From Paracoccaceae bacterium (GTDB lineage: Bacteria > Pseudomonadota > Alphaproteobacteria > Rhodobacterales > Rhodobacteraceae), in assembly GCA_002709405.1 (NCBI GenBank), contig PAQV01000100.1:41588-105587 (forward strand): a stretch of 64,000 nt of DNA, written 5' to 3'. A program made the position numbers and the translations under genes. Each line of letters opens with the position of its first letter. Positions within the stretch are counted from its first letter, which is position 1. The notes below the pieces were generated by a model. It was not told the DNA's origin. It saw only the letters and a program-made list of their open reading frames with translations, and made no database searches. Of this stretch, positions 26,013 to 34,933 are shown piece by piece.

Positions 26013-26852
26013 CTAGTTCCTCAGCAGAATCACCTCGATGCGGTTGTTGCGGACGGCCATGGGGTTCTTTGACACCAGTTTTCGGTCCGCATGACCCGTG
26101 ACCCGCCGGATCCGGTTCGGGGCCACCCCCGCGAATTCGAACATTTGCCGCGCCAGATGCGCCCGCTCGGTCGACTTGTCCCAAGCTGAATTGTTGGCCA
26201 ACACCACCGGCTGGGACCTCAGGTGGCCCTCGATCGAGATATCGTTGCGGACAGGCGCAATCGCCCGGGTCACCATGCGCACAAGATCGCGCATCATGTC
26301 GGTCGGCCTGTCGGTGTCCCCTTCAAACAGGGGCCGCCCTTCGGTGGCGAACAATTCGATGATCAGGCCTTCGTCGGTCACCCGTGTGATCACGTGCTTC
26401 AGCATCTCGTTGGTGACCATGCTTTCGCCGCCACGCCCCATCAGAGCGTCCTCGACTTCGGTAAAAGACTGGTCTTCCTCGGCGCCTTCTTCCCCTTCCT
26501 GCAACAGCCCGCTTTCCCCGCGAGACTTGTCGGATTCAGTGGGATGGACCGAAGCGGCCCCGGTGCCCATTTCAAGGAAACTGTCCTGGGAAAACACGCT
26601 TTGGCCGCCAAACATACCGTCGCCGCCGCCAGTCACCCGGCTGATCGGCACGGTCGGCGAAAAGTAATCCGCCAGGCCCTTGCGTTGTTTTTCCGTCGTT
26701 GCGTTCAACAGCCACATCAACAGGAAAAAAGCCATCATCGCGGTCACGAAGTCCGCGTAGGCGACCTTCCAGGCACCACCATGGTGCCCGTCACCGCCAG
26801 TGACTTTCTTTCTCTTGATGATGACTGGCGCTTCATTGCCTTGCGCAGCCAT
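26013..26852 (-). CDS. motB: Flagellar stator protein MotB
   Basis: MotB anchors the stator to peptidoglycan and carries the proton-path aspartate. The 279-residue protein has one membrane helix with YADFVTAMMAFFLLMWLL (about 31-48), in which the Asp is the essential residue. A plug/linker and a C-terminal OmpA-like domain follow (SIEGHLRSQPV, RRVTGHADRKLVSKNPMAVRNNRIEV). The ATG at 26852 has GGTGGGTG upstream and is preferred to a TTG 12 bases earlier. It is transcribed alone, far from motA. Confidence 0.95.
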   Translation of the reverse strand: MAAQGNEAPVIIKRKKVTGGDGHHGGAWKVAYADFVTAMMAFFLLMWLLNATTEKQRKGLADYFSPTVPISRVTGGGDGMFGGQSVFSQDSFLEMGTGAASVHPTESDKSRGESGLLQEGEEGAEEDQSFTEVEDALMGRGGESMVTNEMLKHVITRVTDEGLIIELFATEGRPLFEGDTDRPTDMMRDLVRMVTRAIAPVRNDISIEGHLRSQPVVLANNSAWDKSTERAHLARQMFEFAGVAPNRIRRVTGHADRKLVSKNPMAVRNNRIEVILLRN

Positions 26853-26898
26853 GTCACCCACCAATGTCTCACCCGGGATCTGGTGTAGCGGATGGGTC

Positions 26899-26913
26899 TT
26901 AACGCCGGATTAA
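26899..26913. promoter_or_regulatory. Candidate CtrA box upstream of motB
   Basis: TTAA-CGCCGGA-TTAA is an exact TTAA-N7-TTAA match, 47 bases before the motB start. It is the best CtrA-type box in the window. It lies between motB and the divergent acetyltransferase gene. Confidence 0.65.
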
Positions 26914-27087
26914 AGCAGGTTTTGACCGACAATTGTCCTTGTGATGCCCCCACCATTGACCGTGTCGGCACCCCGGCTATATGCAGTCGGCAATGTCCCC
27001 CCAACAAGAGACCTCCTCCTTGACAGCGCCTCAATCCCCGCCACGATCTGCTTCCGAACCTGCGGTAATTTGCAGCCCGGAGCGCAC

Positions 27088-27765
27088 ATGAGAGAGAACG
27101 ACCCGCGCGACATCGTCGTGGTCAGCGCAGGCACCGCCGCCGAAGTCATCTATGCCTACCTAAGAAGATTTAGCAATTTCAACGTGGTAGGCTTTACAGT
27201 CGACCGTGATCACATGCCCGACGGCAAGGTGATGAACAAGCCGGTCGTGCCCTGGGACACGGTGAAGACGGAATTCCCGCCCGAGCAGGTGCGCCTGATC
27301 GGCCCCCCGACCTACGCCCGGCTGAACACCTACCGGCGCGACCGCTACTACGAAGGCCTTGAAATGGGCTATGATTTCGCGTCGTTCATCCATCCCGACA
27401 GCAACATCATGACGGATGATATCGGCGACCACGTGATCATCCTGGACCAATGTGTCGTGCTGCCCGGCACGCGGATCGGCAACAACGTGATCATCTGGTG
27501 CAACACCCATGTCGGTCATCATTGCACGATCGGAGACCACGTCTTCATGTCGTCCCAGGTCGGCATCGGCGGGTCGACTACGGTCGGGGAAGAGACCTAC
27601 CTGGCAGGTCAGGCCGGTGTGATGAACAAGGCCCGGATTGGGGCGCGCTGTGCCATCCTGAACCAGGCTGGGATCAAGCAGGCCATTCCCGACGATTCCG
27701 TGGTTGTCGGCGCGGAAAGCCGGATCAAGCCCTATTCCTCGGCCAAGATCAAACGCTTGCTGTAA
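27088..27765 (+). CDS. NeuD/VioB-type sugar O-acyltransferase (hexapeptide repeats)
   Basis: This is a 225-residue protein. The N-terminal part is alpha/beta, with IVVVSAGTAAEVIYAYLRR (about 8-26) resembling the nucleotide-sugar-binding part of NeuD/PglD enzymes. A left-handed beta-helix of hexapeptide repeats follows from about residue 100 (IGDHVIILDQCVVLPGTRIG, NVIIWCNTHVGHHCTIGDHV). His residues in THVGHHCTIG match the acceptor-activating His of the family. It should transfer an acyl group to an amino sugar for a surface glycan or flagellin glycan. The ATG at 27088 has GGAG upstream; the frame is open further upstream. It stands alone, divergent from motB. Confidence 0.8.
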   Translation: MRENDPRDIVVVSAGTAAEVIYAYLRRFSNFNVVGFTVDRDHMPDGKVMNKPVVPWDTVKTEFPPEQVRLIGPPTYARLNTYRRDRYYEGLEMGYDFASFIHPDSNIMTDDIGDHVIILDQCVVLPGTRIGNNVIIWCNTHVGHHCTIGDHVFMSSQVGIGGSTTVGEETYLAGQAGVMNKARIGARCAILNQAGIKQAIPDDSVVVGAESRIKPYSSAKIKRLL

Positions 27766-28005
27766 CCGGGCACCTGGCGATCACCGGACGCACCATGGCC
27801 TTGCGCCGCGTAACAGGCCGTTGAGCCGGATCGATCCGCCATTGGCACCGGCCTGATTTCCGGTCAGCGCGCCTGCCCTGCCCGTCTGGCGTCATGGGAA
27901 ATTCCGCCCTGCCCCACCGGCAACCCGCCCTTGGGGCTGGACAAATCGGGCGTGCCTGCGGAACGTGATCAAAATTGTTCCCCAGGATCACGAGGACCCC
28001 AGCCG

Positions 28006-28836
28006 ATGAAGACCCAGACCCTTTGCGCCGCGACGCTTGCCGCGACCCTGGCCGCCGGTTCCGCCATGGCCGCCAGCCACGCTGATTGCGCGGCCGGCAA
28101 GACCCTGACCGACGGGGTCCTGACCATCGCCACCGGCAACCCGGCCTATTACCCTTGGGTGGCGGACGACAAACCGCAAAGCGGCAAAGGGTTCGAGGCC
28201 GCGACCGCCTATGCCATCGCCGCGGAAATGGGGTTCGACGCGGGCAGCGTGAAATGGGTGCGCACCTCGTTCGACGAGGCCATCCAGCCCGGAGCCAAGA
28301 ACTTCGACTTCAACATGCAGCAGTTCTCGATCACGCCGGAGCGGGAACAGATGGTCGATTTCTCGCTGCCCTATTACACCTCGGCCATGGCCGTCCTGAC
28401 CACCAATGCAGTGGTCGCCAACGGGGTCGAACCCACTGTCGCCTCGCTGAAAGGCGTGATCTGGGGGGCAGATGCCAATACCACCGCCGTGCCGATGCTG
28501 ATGCAGATCGTCGGACCCGAAAAGGACCCGCTGCTTTACAATGACAATGCCGATGTGACCGCCGCCATTCAGGCCGGTCAGATCGACGCCGCCCTCTTTG
28601 ACCTGCCCACCGCGCTGTATCTGGCCGCCGTGCTGGTCGACGACGGCACCGTGCTGGGCCAGTTCCCCGCCGACCGGTCGGAAAACCCCGACCAGTTCGG
28701 CCTGTTGATGGAAGAGGGCAATCCCCTGAAGGAATGTGTCGACGCCGCGATCACGTCCCTGACCGACAGCGGTGCACTGGCCGAAATCGAGGCCAAGTGG
28801 CTGCAAGAGGCCACCGGCGTGCCCATCATCGAATGA
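28006..28836 (+). CDS. Amino acid ABC transporter substrate-binding protein
   Basis: This is a 276-residue periplasmic binding protein of the family-3 (polar amino acid) type. It has a Sec signal ending AMAASHA (about 1-24). Fold elements include GVLTIATGNPAYYPWV, KGFEAATAYAIAAEMGF and SFDEAIQPGAKNFDFNMQQFSITPERE, then YTSAMAVLTTN. It is followed two bases later by the permease and then by the ATPase, a complete importer with a single permease gene. The ligand is not evident. The ATG at 28006 is chosen for the signal peptide. The 240 bases upstream hold no gene. Confidence 0.9.
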   Translation: MKTQTLCAATLAATLAAGSAMAASHADCAAGKTLTDGVLTIATGNPAYYPWVADDKPQSGKGFEAATAYAIAAEMGFDAGSVKWVRTSFDEAIQPGAKNFDFNMQQFSITPEREQMVDFSLPYYTSAMAVLTTNAVVANGVEPTVASLKGVIWGADANTTAVPMLMQIVGPEKDPLLYNDNADVTAAIQAGQIDAALFDLPTALYLAAVLVDDGTVLGQFPADRSENPDQFGLLMEEGNPLKECVDAAITSLTDSGALAEIEAKWLQEATGVPIIE

Positions 28837-28837
28837 C

Positions 28838-29671
28838 ATGACCGACAGCTCCAACGGTCCGGCACTCACGCGCCGGGCCGCCTACGAGGCCCGCCTGCGC
28901 CGCCGGTCGGCCCTGATCGCCGCCGGGTCCTCGGCCGTCATCGTGCTGGCCATCGTGATCCTGGTGCCCCTGGCCCCGGGCTGGACCGCTGTGAAGAAAA
29001 GCTTCTTCAACGCCGAGGTCTTCGCCAGGACCTTCCCCGGCCTCTTGCAGGCCTTCCTGATGGATATCGCCATCTTTGCCTGGTGCGCCCCGCTGATCGC
29101 CATCATGGGCCTGGCCATCGCGCTTTGCCGCGACGTGCGCAATCCCGTCCTGTTTCCCCTGCGCGCCTTCGGAGCGCTCTACACGGACATCTTCCGGGGC
29201 CTGCCCGTCATCCTGGTCATCTACCTGATCGGCTTCGGTATTCCCGGGCTCGGCCTGCCCCGGCCGTGGAATTCGCCCTATATCTGGGGCTCGCTGGCGC
29301 TGATCGTCGTCTATGCCGCCTACGTCGCCGAGGTCATCCGGTCCGGCATCGATTCCATCCACCAAAGCCAGCGCGCCGCCGCCCAGTCGCTGGGGCTCAG
29401 CGAGGCCGACACCATGCGCTATGTCGTGCTGCCCCAGGCCCTGCGCAACGTCGTACCCGCCAACATGAACCTGTTCATCGCCCTGCAAAAGGACGTGGCC
29501 CTGCTGTCCTTCATCGGACCGGTCGAGATCTTTCGCCAGGCCGGCGTCTACAAGTCCCTGATGGCCAATTTCACCCCCTATGTCGGGGCGGCCCTGATCT
29601 TTCTGGCCATCACCATCCCGGCCACGCGCTATGCCGATTACCTCATGTCCCGCCAAAGGGGCCGGCGATGA
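28838..29671 (+). CDS. Amino acid ABC transporter permease
   Basis: This is a 277-residue HisMQ-type inner-membrane permease. It has about five membrane segments and the ATPase-contact (EAA) loop around IDSIHQSQRAAAQSLGLSEA (about 172-191). YTDIFRGLPVILVIYLIGFGIPGLGL is the typical early segment. Only one permease gene is present, so it may act as a homodimer. The start at 28838 follows the binding-protein stop by one base. The stop overlaps the ATPase start (ATGA). Confidence 0.92.
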   Translation: MTDSSNGPALTRRAAYEARLRRRSALIAAGSSAVIVLAIVILVPLAPGWTAVKKSFFNAEVFARTFPGLLQAFLMDIAIFAWCAPLIAIMGLAIALCRDVRNPVLFPLRAFGALYTDIFRGLPVILVIYLIGFGIPGLGLPRPWNSPYIWGSLALIVVYAAYVAEVIRSGIDSIHQSQRAAAQSLGLSEADTMRYVVLPQALRNVVPANMNLFIALQKDVALLSFIGPVEIFRQAGVYKSLMANFTPYVGAALIFLAITIPATRYADYLMSRQRGRR

Positions 29672-30396
29672 GCTTCCTGTCGATCCGTGGCGTGCGGAAA
29701 AGGTTCGGCGACAATGCCGTGATCCGGGGCATCGACCTGGATGTCGGCAAAGGAGAGCTGGTCTGCCTGATCGGTGCCTCCGGGTCGGGCAAATCCACCC
29801 TGCTTCGTTGCATCAACCTGCTGGAGCCGATCGACGACGGAGAGATCTTTCTGGATGGTGTCGACATCGCCGAACCCGGCCTTGATCCGCGCCCGGTGCG
29901 GCAGCGGGTGGGGATGGTGTTCCAGTCCTACAACCTGTTCCCCCACATGACCGCCGTTCAGAACGTCATGCTGGCGCCCCGGCGGGTGAAATCCATGACC
30001 CCTGCGCAGCTGGCCGAGCCGGTGCGCGCCCTGTTCCGGCGGTTCGGGCTGGAAGACCACATGGACAAGTATCCCGACGCCCTGTCCGGCGGTCAGCAGC
30101 AGCGGGTGGCGATCATCCGGGCGCTGGCAATGGAACCAGAGATCCTGTTGCTCGACGAGATCACCTCGGCGCTGGATCCGGAACTGGTGGGCGAGGTGCT
30201 GGATGTGCTGCGCAAACTCAGGGGCGACGGGATGACGATGATCCTGGCAACCCATGAAATGGCCTTTGCCCGTGAAGTCGCGGACAAGGTGTGTTTCTTA
30301 AATCAGGGACAAATTCTAGAAAGTGGGACACCCGAGGCGATTTTCACCGCGCCCACGCATGATCGGACCCGGGCGTTCCTGAAACGCGTTTTATGA
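29668..30396 (+). CDS. Amino acid ABC transporter ATP-binding protein
   Basis: This is a 242-residue GlnQ/HisP-type ATPase. Walker A is GASGSGKST (about 35-43), the signature is LSGGQQQRVAIIRALAM, Walker B is ILLLDEITSALDPELV, and the switch His is in ILATHEMAFAREV. It powers the importer encoded by the two preceding genes. The three-gene operon converges on the agmatinase gene, with adjacent stops at 30396/30397. Confidence 0.95.
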   Translation: MSFLSIRGVRKRFGDNAVIRGIDLDVGKGELVCLIGASGSGKSTLLRCINLLEPIDDGEIFLDGVDIAEPGLDPRPVRQRVGMVFQSYNLFPHMTAVQNVMLAPRRVKSMTPAQLAEPVRALFRRFGLEDHMDKYPDALSGGQQQRVAIIRALAMEPEILLLDEITSALDPELVGEVLDVLRKLRGDGMTMILATHEMAFAREVADKVCFLNQGQILESGTPEAIFTAPTHDRTRAFLKRVL

Positions 30397-31449
30397 TCAC
30401 ACGGGCTGGCCCGCCCGGCTTTCGGCCAGAAGGCACATGATTTCATAGGCCAGGGCCGCTCCGGCCAGGGCCGTAACATAGCCGCTGTCAAAGGGCGGAG
30501 AGACCTCGACCAGGTCCGCCCCCACGTAGCGCAGCCCGCGCAATCCGCGCAGCAGAACCTGGGCCTGGTGGGTCGTCATCCCGCCGATCTCGGGTGTGCC
30601 GGTGCCCGGAGCATAAACCGGATCAAGGCTGTCGATATCATAGGTCAGGTAGACCGGCCGGTCGCCCACCAGCTTGCGGGCCTCCTCGGCAATCGCCTCT
30701 GGCCCCTTGGCGTGGATCTCCTCGCAGAACACGACGCGCATGCCCGCGGCTTCGGAATAGTCCCACCCCTCGGCCGAATTCTGCGTGCCCCGGATGCCGA
30801 TCTGGATGGTCGCCTTGGGGTCGATCAACCCTTCCTCGTGGGCGCGGCGAAAGGGTGATCCGTGGTTGAACTTGGACCCGAAGAAATCATCGAGCGTATC
30901 GGTGTGGGCATCCACGTGGATCATCGCCACCGGCCCGTCCTTGGCCACGGCGCGCAGCAGGGGCAGGCTGACGGAATGGTCGCCTCCGATGGCCAGGGGC
31001 GTCACGCCGGCCGCCACCATCTGGTCCGTGAACGCGGTGATTTCGGCATGGGTCTTTTCAATGTCGAAGATTTCGGACAGGGGCACGTCCCCCATGTCGC
31101 GGATGCGGGCCAGCTCGAACGGCGCAACCCGCGTGGCATGGTTGACCGCGCGCATCAGGGACGACTGGTTGCGGATCTCACGCGGGCCGTGGCGTGCGCC
31201 GGCCCGGTTGGTCAGGGCACCGTCATAGGGAATGCCGAAAATGCCGATCTCCGCCTCATCCAGGCTTTGCGCCAGGGGCGCGCGCATGAAGGTCGCGACC
31301 TCGGCGAAACGGGGCGCGAAACGGTCAGGGGTGCTGGGCGGGTCGAATGCCACGGTCGGATCTCCGGAATAGCGCCACGCCCCATGCGCGGCCGGGCCAC
31401 TGTCCAACCGCCCCGCGCCAAGGTCAACCACCGCTAGCCGATTGCCCAC
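30397..31449 (-). CDS. Agmatinase-family ureohydrolase
   Basis: This is a ureohydrolase of up to 350 residues that hydrolyses a guanidino substrate to urea. The dimanganese site motifs are all present: GGDHS, DAHTDT and DIDSLDP, plus the agmatinase-type NHGSPFRRAHEEG loop. Agmatine and guanidinobutyrate are the likeliest substrates, and the sequence does not choose between them. The first in-frame start is GTG 31449; the N-terminal 40 residues are poorly conserved, so the true start is uncertain. The neighbouring amino acid importer may supply the substrate. Confidence 0.88.
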   Translation of the reverse strand: MGNRLAVVDLGAGRLDSGPAAHGAWRYSGDPTVAFDPPSTPDRFAPRFAEVATFMRAPLAQSLDEAEIGIFGIPYDGALTNRAGARHGPREIRNQSSLMRAVNHATRVAPFELARIRDMGDVPLSEIFDIEKTHAEITAFTDQMVAAGVTPLAIGGDHSVSLPLLRAVAKDGPVAMIHVDAHTDTLDDFFGSKFNHGSPFRRAHEEGLIDPKATIQIGIRGTQNSAEGWDYSEAAGMRVVFCEEIHAKGPEAIAEEARKLVGDRPVYLTYDIDSLDPVYAPGTGTPEIGGMTTHQAQVLLRGLRGLRYVGADLVEVSPPFDSGYVTALAGAALAYEIMCLLAESRAGQPV

Positions 31450-31545
31450 TTGCGCACGCGCCCGTCTCCGGCTAAAGGGTGCGACGCGCCGCCGGTCCTG
31501 TCATCCGGGGTCGGTTCGCAGACCAGAGGGTCCCTGGACCCGCAG

Positions 31546-31621
31546 GCCGCTGTAGCTCAGCTGGTAGAGCACGTCATTCGTAATGATGGGGTCGGGGGTT
31601 CGAGTCCCTTCAGCGGCACCA
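31546..31621 (+). tRNA. tRNA-Thr (CGT)
   Basis: A full 76-base cloverleaf is visible. The acceptor stem is GCCGCTG/CAGCGGC. The D arm is GCTC..GAGC. The anticodon stem CGTCA/TGATG encloses loop TTCGTAA (anticodon CGT, codon ACG). The T arm has TTCGAGT, and an encoded CCA ends at 31621. Confidence 0.97.
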
Positions 31622-31718
31622 TACTTTTCCAAAAATCCGTTTCGCTTCAAGCATTTGTGCATTTTTGGTTTTTCTTTCCACCCTTCAGTCCACCCGACTT
31701 CTGGCAGAAGAATATGTA

Positions 31719-31747
31719 CGGTATCCCCGCGGATGCGGGGGAACCTC
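31719..31747. repeat. Lone sequence resembling a type I-E CRISPR repeat
   Basis: A 29-base sequence contains the perfect palindrome CCCCGC-GGAT-GCGGGG. Its flanks (CGGTAT before, GGAAC before CTC at the end) align with type I-E CRISPR repeats of the CGGTTTATCCCCGC...GCGGGGAACTC type with a few differences. No second copy occurs at spacer distance on either side, and there are no cas genes in the window. It lies 97 bases after the tRNA-Thr gene. It could simply be a stem-loop. Confidence 0.4.
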
Positions 31748-31891
31748 TTGGCTGCGCCGGTCGGGTGGCCGGGCAGGTTTTCACCGAGAAAGCATCGGGC
31801 GCTAGCGCCGATGGCATTGATCCAGATCGCTCTTTGGTTAGGGAGGCAATCCGGCTTCAGCGAATAGTTCCGCAATAGCGGTGTTCGAGCC

Positions 31892-33241
31892 TCAGCGTCG
31901 CGACACACCGCCAATTGGGGCGATACGCTCGCCGTCGGTGAAACGCGACAGGCGAAACGGGCGGGGATCCACGATGGAGGGCTCGCCCAGGATCATCTGC
32001 GCGGTAAGACGCCCCGCAGCTGGGCCCAGGCCGAAACCGTGGCCCGAGAAGCCCGAGGCGACGTGCAGGCCGGGGATCCCGTTGCGAACCTGTTCGGTCG
32101 GCGAGATCACCGGGATCGCGTCGGGCATGACGTCGATCATGCCGCCCCAGCGTTCGGCGACCTGCGCCCCGCGAAACACCGGGTAGGCTGCCTGCAGGTT
32201 GGCCAGCAGTTTGTCGGTCCGCTTGCGGTCGGGTTCGGGATCGAGGATGCGCGTCGTCTCGAACGGCGAAGGCGCGTCCAGGCGCCAGCGGCGCGGCACG
32301 CGGGCATCGCGCAAAAAGGCCGGTCCGAAGTTCAGGTTCAGCTCGCGCCATTCGTTGCGCAGGGACGGCAGGAACAGGCGGGCAAGCCGTATGGCGTCGG
32401 GCAGGATCTCGGTCCGGTTGGCCAGCACTCCGGCCACCACATAGCCGCCGTCAAGCTGACGCCGCAGGGTGAAGTCGCGGGTCTTGATCGTCGCGTCCGG
32501 GGTCTCTCCGTCAACCGGCCCCACCCGCAGCACGCTGTTCTGCACCCGCAGCTGCGGCAGGTTGATGCCCAGATTGCCAAGGAACAGCCGGCTCCAGACC
32601 CCGCCCGCGACCAGCACCGAATTGCAGGCGATCCGACCCGTTTCGGTGACCACGGCAGAGACCCGCCCGGCCGAGGTCTCGACCCCGCGCACGGCGCAGT
32701 TCTGCAGGATGGTGGCCCCGTGGCGCTGAGCGGCCTTTGCGATGGCCGATGTCACCAGGGTCGGCTCGGCCCGCCCGTCGGCGGGGTTGTACATGGCGCC
32801 TGCCAGCGGGACCTTCAGCCCCGGGTAACGCGACAGGGCTGTCTCGGCCGAGACCATCTCGGCGGGGATCCCGTGTTCCCGCTGGATGTCGGCCCAGGGG
32901 CGCATCGCCTCGACGTCGCGGGGGGTCGCGCAGCCATAGGTGATGCCGCAGGTGCGGAACCCGGTGTCCGCGCCCACCCGTTCGTTCAGCCCGTGCCAGA
33001 GGTCCATCGCCGCCAGCATCATCGGCATTTCCCGGGGATCCCGGTGCGACAGGCGGATCCAGCCCCAATTGCGACTGGATTGCTCGCCCCCGATGATGCC
33101 CTTCTCGCACAGGACGACCCGCTGACCGCGCTCGGCCAGTTCCAGCGCGGCGGCGGCACCGACGATGCCGCCTCCTACGATGACCACATCGGCGTGCGGC
33201 GGCGTCTCGGAGGCCGATGAAACCGTTTCGGGGATAGGCAT
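31892..33241 (-). CDS. DAO-family FAD-dependent amine/amino acid oxidoreductase
   Basis: This is a 449-residue flavoenzyme of the D-amino-acid-oxidase/sarcosine-oxidase fold. It has an N-terminal FAD-binding GGGIVGAAAALELAERG (about 23-39), EQSSRNWGWIRLSH typical of the subgroup, and a C-terminal FAD motif GIPGLHVASGFSGHGFGLGPAAGR. It should oxidise a C-N bond of an amine or N-substituted amino acid. It lies in line with the peptide-type ABC operon and ends just after the tRNA region. The substrate is unknown. Confidence 0.85.
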   Translation of the reverse strand: MPIPETVSSASETPPHADVVIVGGGIVGAAAALELAERGQRVVLCEKGIIGGEQSSRNWGWIRLSHRDPREMPMMLAAMDLWHGLNERVGADTGFRTCGITYGCATPRDVEAMRPWADIQREHGIPAEMVSAETALSRYPGLKVPLAGAMYNPADGRAEPTLVTSAIAKAAQRHGATILQNCAVRGVETSAGRVSAVVTETGRIACNSVLVAGGVWSRLFLGNLGINLPQLRVQNSVLRVGPVDGETPDATIKTRDFTLRRQLDGGYVVAGVLANRTEILPDAIRLARLFLPSLRNEWRELNLNFGPAFLRDARVPRRWRLDAPSPFETTRILDPEPDRKRTDKLLANLQAAYPVFRGAQVAERWGGMIDVMPDAIPVISPTEQVRNGIPGLHVASGFSGHGFGLGPAAGRLTAQMILGEPSIVDPRPFRLSRFTDGERIAPIGGVSRR

Positions 33242-33301
33242 GTCCGTTCCTTGCAGAGATGAAAGTCACCCGGCCCGCATGGCGGCGCGCCGGTGTGGAC
33301 G

Positions 33302-34933
33302 TCAGGCCTCGGCTACGCGCTGCGCGTCGAGCCAGCCGGGTTCGAACGTCGGGATCGAGGCGATCAACCGGCGGGTATAGGGATGCTGGGGCCGCTCGGT
33401 GACCTCGGCCATCGGCCCGGCTTCGACCACCTCTCCGCGGCGCATCACGATCACCTCGTCGGCGAGCGCCCGCACCAGCGAAAAGTCATGCGTGATCAGC
33501 AGCGTCGACAGGCCCTGTTCGGTCTGCAGCCGCCCCAGAAGGCGCGTGATCTCGTCGGCGGTGAGCTTGTCGAGCGAGGCCGTCACCTCGTCGCAGACCA
33601 GGATCTCGGGCTCGGCCGCCAGCGCGCGGGCGATGCAGACGCGCTGTTTCTGGCCGCCCGACAGCGCGGGCGGGTAGCGGTCGATCAGCGTTTCCGGCAG
33701 CTCGACCTGGCGCAGCAATTCGCGCAGGCGCGCCTCGAGCGCGGCGCCCCTCAGGCGGGTGAACCGGCGCAGCGGGATCGTCAGGATCTTGCGGATGCTC
33801 TGCCGGGGATTCAGCGCCGTGTCGGGATATTGATGGATCAGCTGCAGCTTCTGCAGCACCGAGGCCTTGCGCGACGACAGAGACCCAATCTGCTGGCCGT
33901 CCAGCTCGATCCGGCCCGAGGTCAGCGGGAAAAGCCCCATCAGCGCCCGCGCCAGCGTGCTTTTCCCTGACCCGGATTCGCCGACCAAAGCGACCGATTG
34001 CGCCTGCCCGATGCGCAGATCCACGCCCTTGAGCACCTTGAGCTGACCATAGGACCCCTGGGCATCGCGGATATCGACCCGGGGCGCGTCCCGGGTGGTC
34101 CGGTCGGGCTGCCGGGCAAGCGGGGTCTGGTCGAGCAGGTTGCGGGTGTAATCCGCCTCGGGCGCGTTCACGATCTGCCCGGTTGGCCCCTGTTCGACGA
34201 TCTTGCCGTGGCGCAGGACCACGATGTCGTCGGCGATCTGCGAGATCAGAGCCAGGTCGTGCGAAATGTAGATCCCAGCCAGCCCCTCTTCGGCCAGCGC
34301 GTCGCGAATGGTGGCCAGCACCTCGATCTGCGTGGTAACGTCCAGCGCGGTGGTCGGTTCGTCGAAGACGATGACCTCGGGCTGGCAGAGCATCGCCATG
34401 GCCAGCATGGCACGCTGCAGCTGACCGCCCGAGACCTGATGCGGAAAGCGGCGGCCGAATTCGACCGGATCGGCGATCCGGAACCGCTTGAAATAGGCAT
34501 GCGCCCGTTCCTCGGCCTCGGCGCGGCTCATCAGGCGGCGGTCCAGCGCCATCTCGACGCATTGGTCGATCAGCCGATAGGCCGGATTGAAAGACGCGGC
34601 CGCGCTTTGCGCCACATAGGCGATCCGGGTGGAGCGCAGGTCGAGCACGCCCTTGCGGCCGAGATCGGGAACGATGTCCTGTCCCGACAGCAGGATCCGC
34701 CCGCCCGCCACGCGGCAGCCGCCGCGCAGGTAACCCAGGGCCGCAAGCCCGATGGTGGATTTTCCAGCGCCGGATTCACCGATCAGGCCCAGCACCTTGC
34801 CCCGTTCAAGCGAAAAGCTGATGCCCTGCGCCAGGACCTTGGGGTCCGAGGCCTGTCCGGCCTCGATGCGGACGTCCTCGAAGACCACCAGCGGCGTGGA
34901 AGTTTGCGTCATGTCACTCATGATGTCACTCAT
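33302..34933 (-). CDS. Peptide/nickel-type ABC transporter, fused DppD-DppF ATPase
   Basis: This is a 543-residue protein with two complete ABC modules in one chain. Module 1 has Walker A GESGAGKS (about 54-61), signature VSGGQLQRAMLAMAM and Walker B EVIVFDEPTTALD. Module 2 has GESGSGKS (about 316), LSGGQKQRVCIARAL and EILVCDEVTASLD. It energises the importer formed with the next three genes upstream on this strand. The start region is a tandem duplication, ATGAGTGACATC-ATGAGTGACATG, so initiation could occur at 34933, 34921 or 34912. It overlaps the permease stop by eight bases if the first is used. Confidence 0.93.
   Translation of the reverse strand: MSDIMSDMTQTSTPLVVFEDVRIEAGQASDPKVLAQGISFSLERGKVLGLIGESGAGKSTIGLAALGYLRGGCRVAGGRILLSGQDIVPDLGRKGVLDLRSTRIAYVAQSAAASFNPAYRLIDQCVEMALDRRLMSRAEAEERAHAYFKRFRIADPVEFGRRFPHQVSGGQLQRAMLAMAMLCQPEVIVFDEPTTALDVTTQIEVLATIRDALAEEGLAGIYISHDLALISQIADDIVVLRHGKIVEQGPTGQIVNAPEADYTRNLLDQTPLARQPDRTTRDAPRVDIRDAQGSYGQLKVLKGVDLRIGQAQSVALVGESGSGKSTLARALMGLFPLTSGRIELDGQQIGSLSSRKASVLQKLQLIHQYPDTALNPRQSIRKILTIPLRRFTRLRGAALEARLRELLRQVELPETLIDRYPPALSGGQKQRVCIARALAAEPEILVCDEVTASLDKLTADEITRLLGRLQTEQGLSTLLITHDFSLVRALADEVIVMRRGEVVEAGPMAEVTERPQHPYTRRLIASIPTFEPGWLDAQRVAEA

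Noticed and set aside
24102..26072. 656-codon plus-strand open frame
   Set aside because: It is antisense to flgK, flgE and motB, with the His/Gly/Arg-rich composition of a shadow frame.
31748..31880. Continuation of a CRISPR array after the repeat-like element
   Set aside because: No second repeat occurs at 60-base spacing in either direction, so no array is called.
31501..31914. 137-codon minus-strand open frame ending in a GTRTPDPIITNDVLYQLSYSG-like segment
   Set aside because: That segment is the antisense of the tRNA-Thr gene, a well-known source of false protein annotations.
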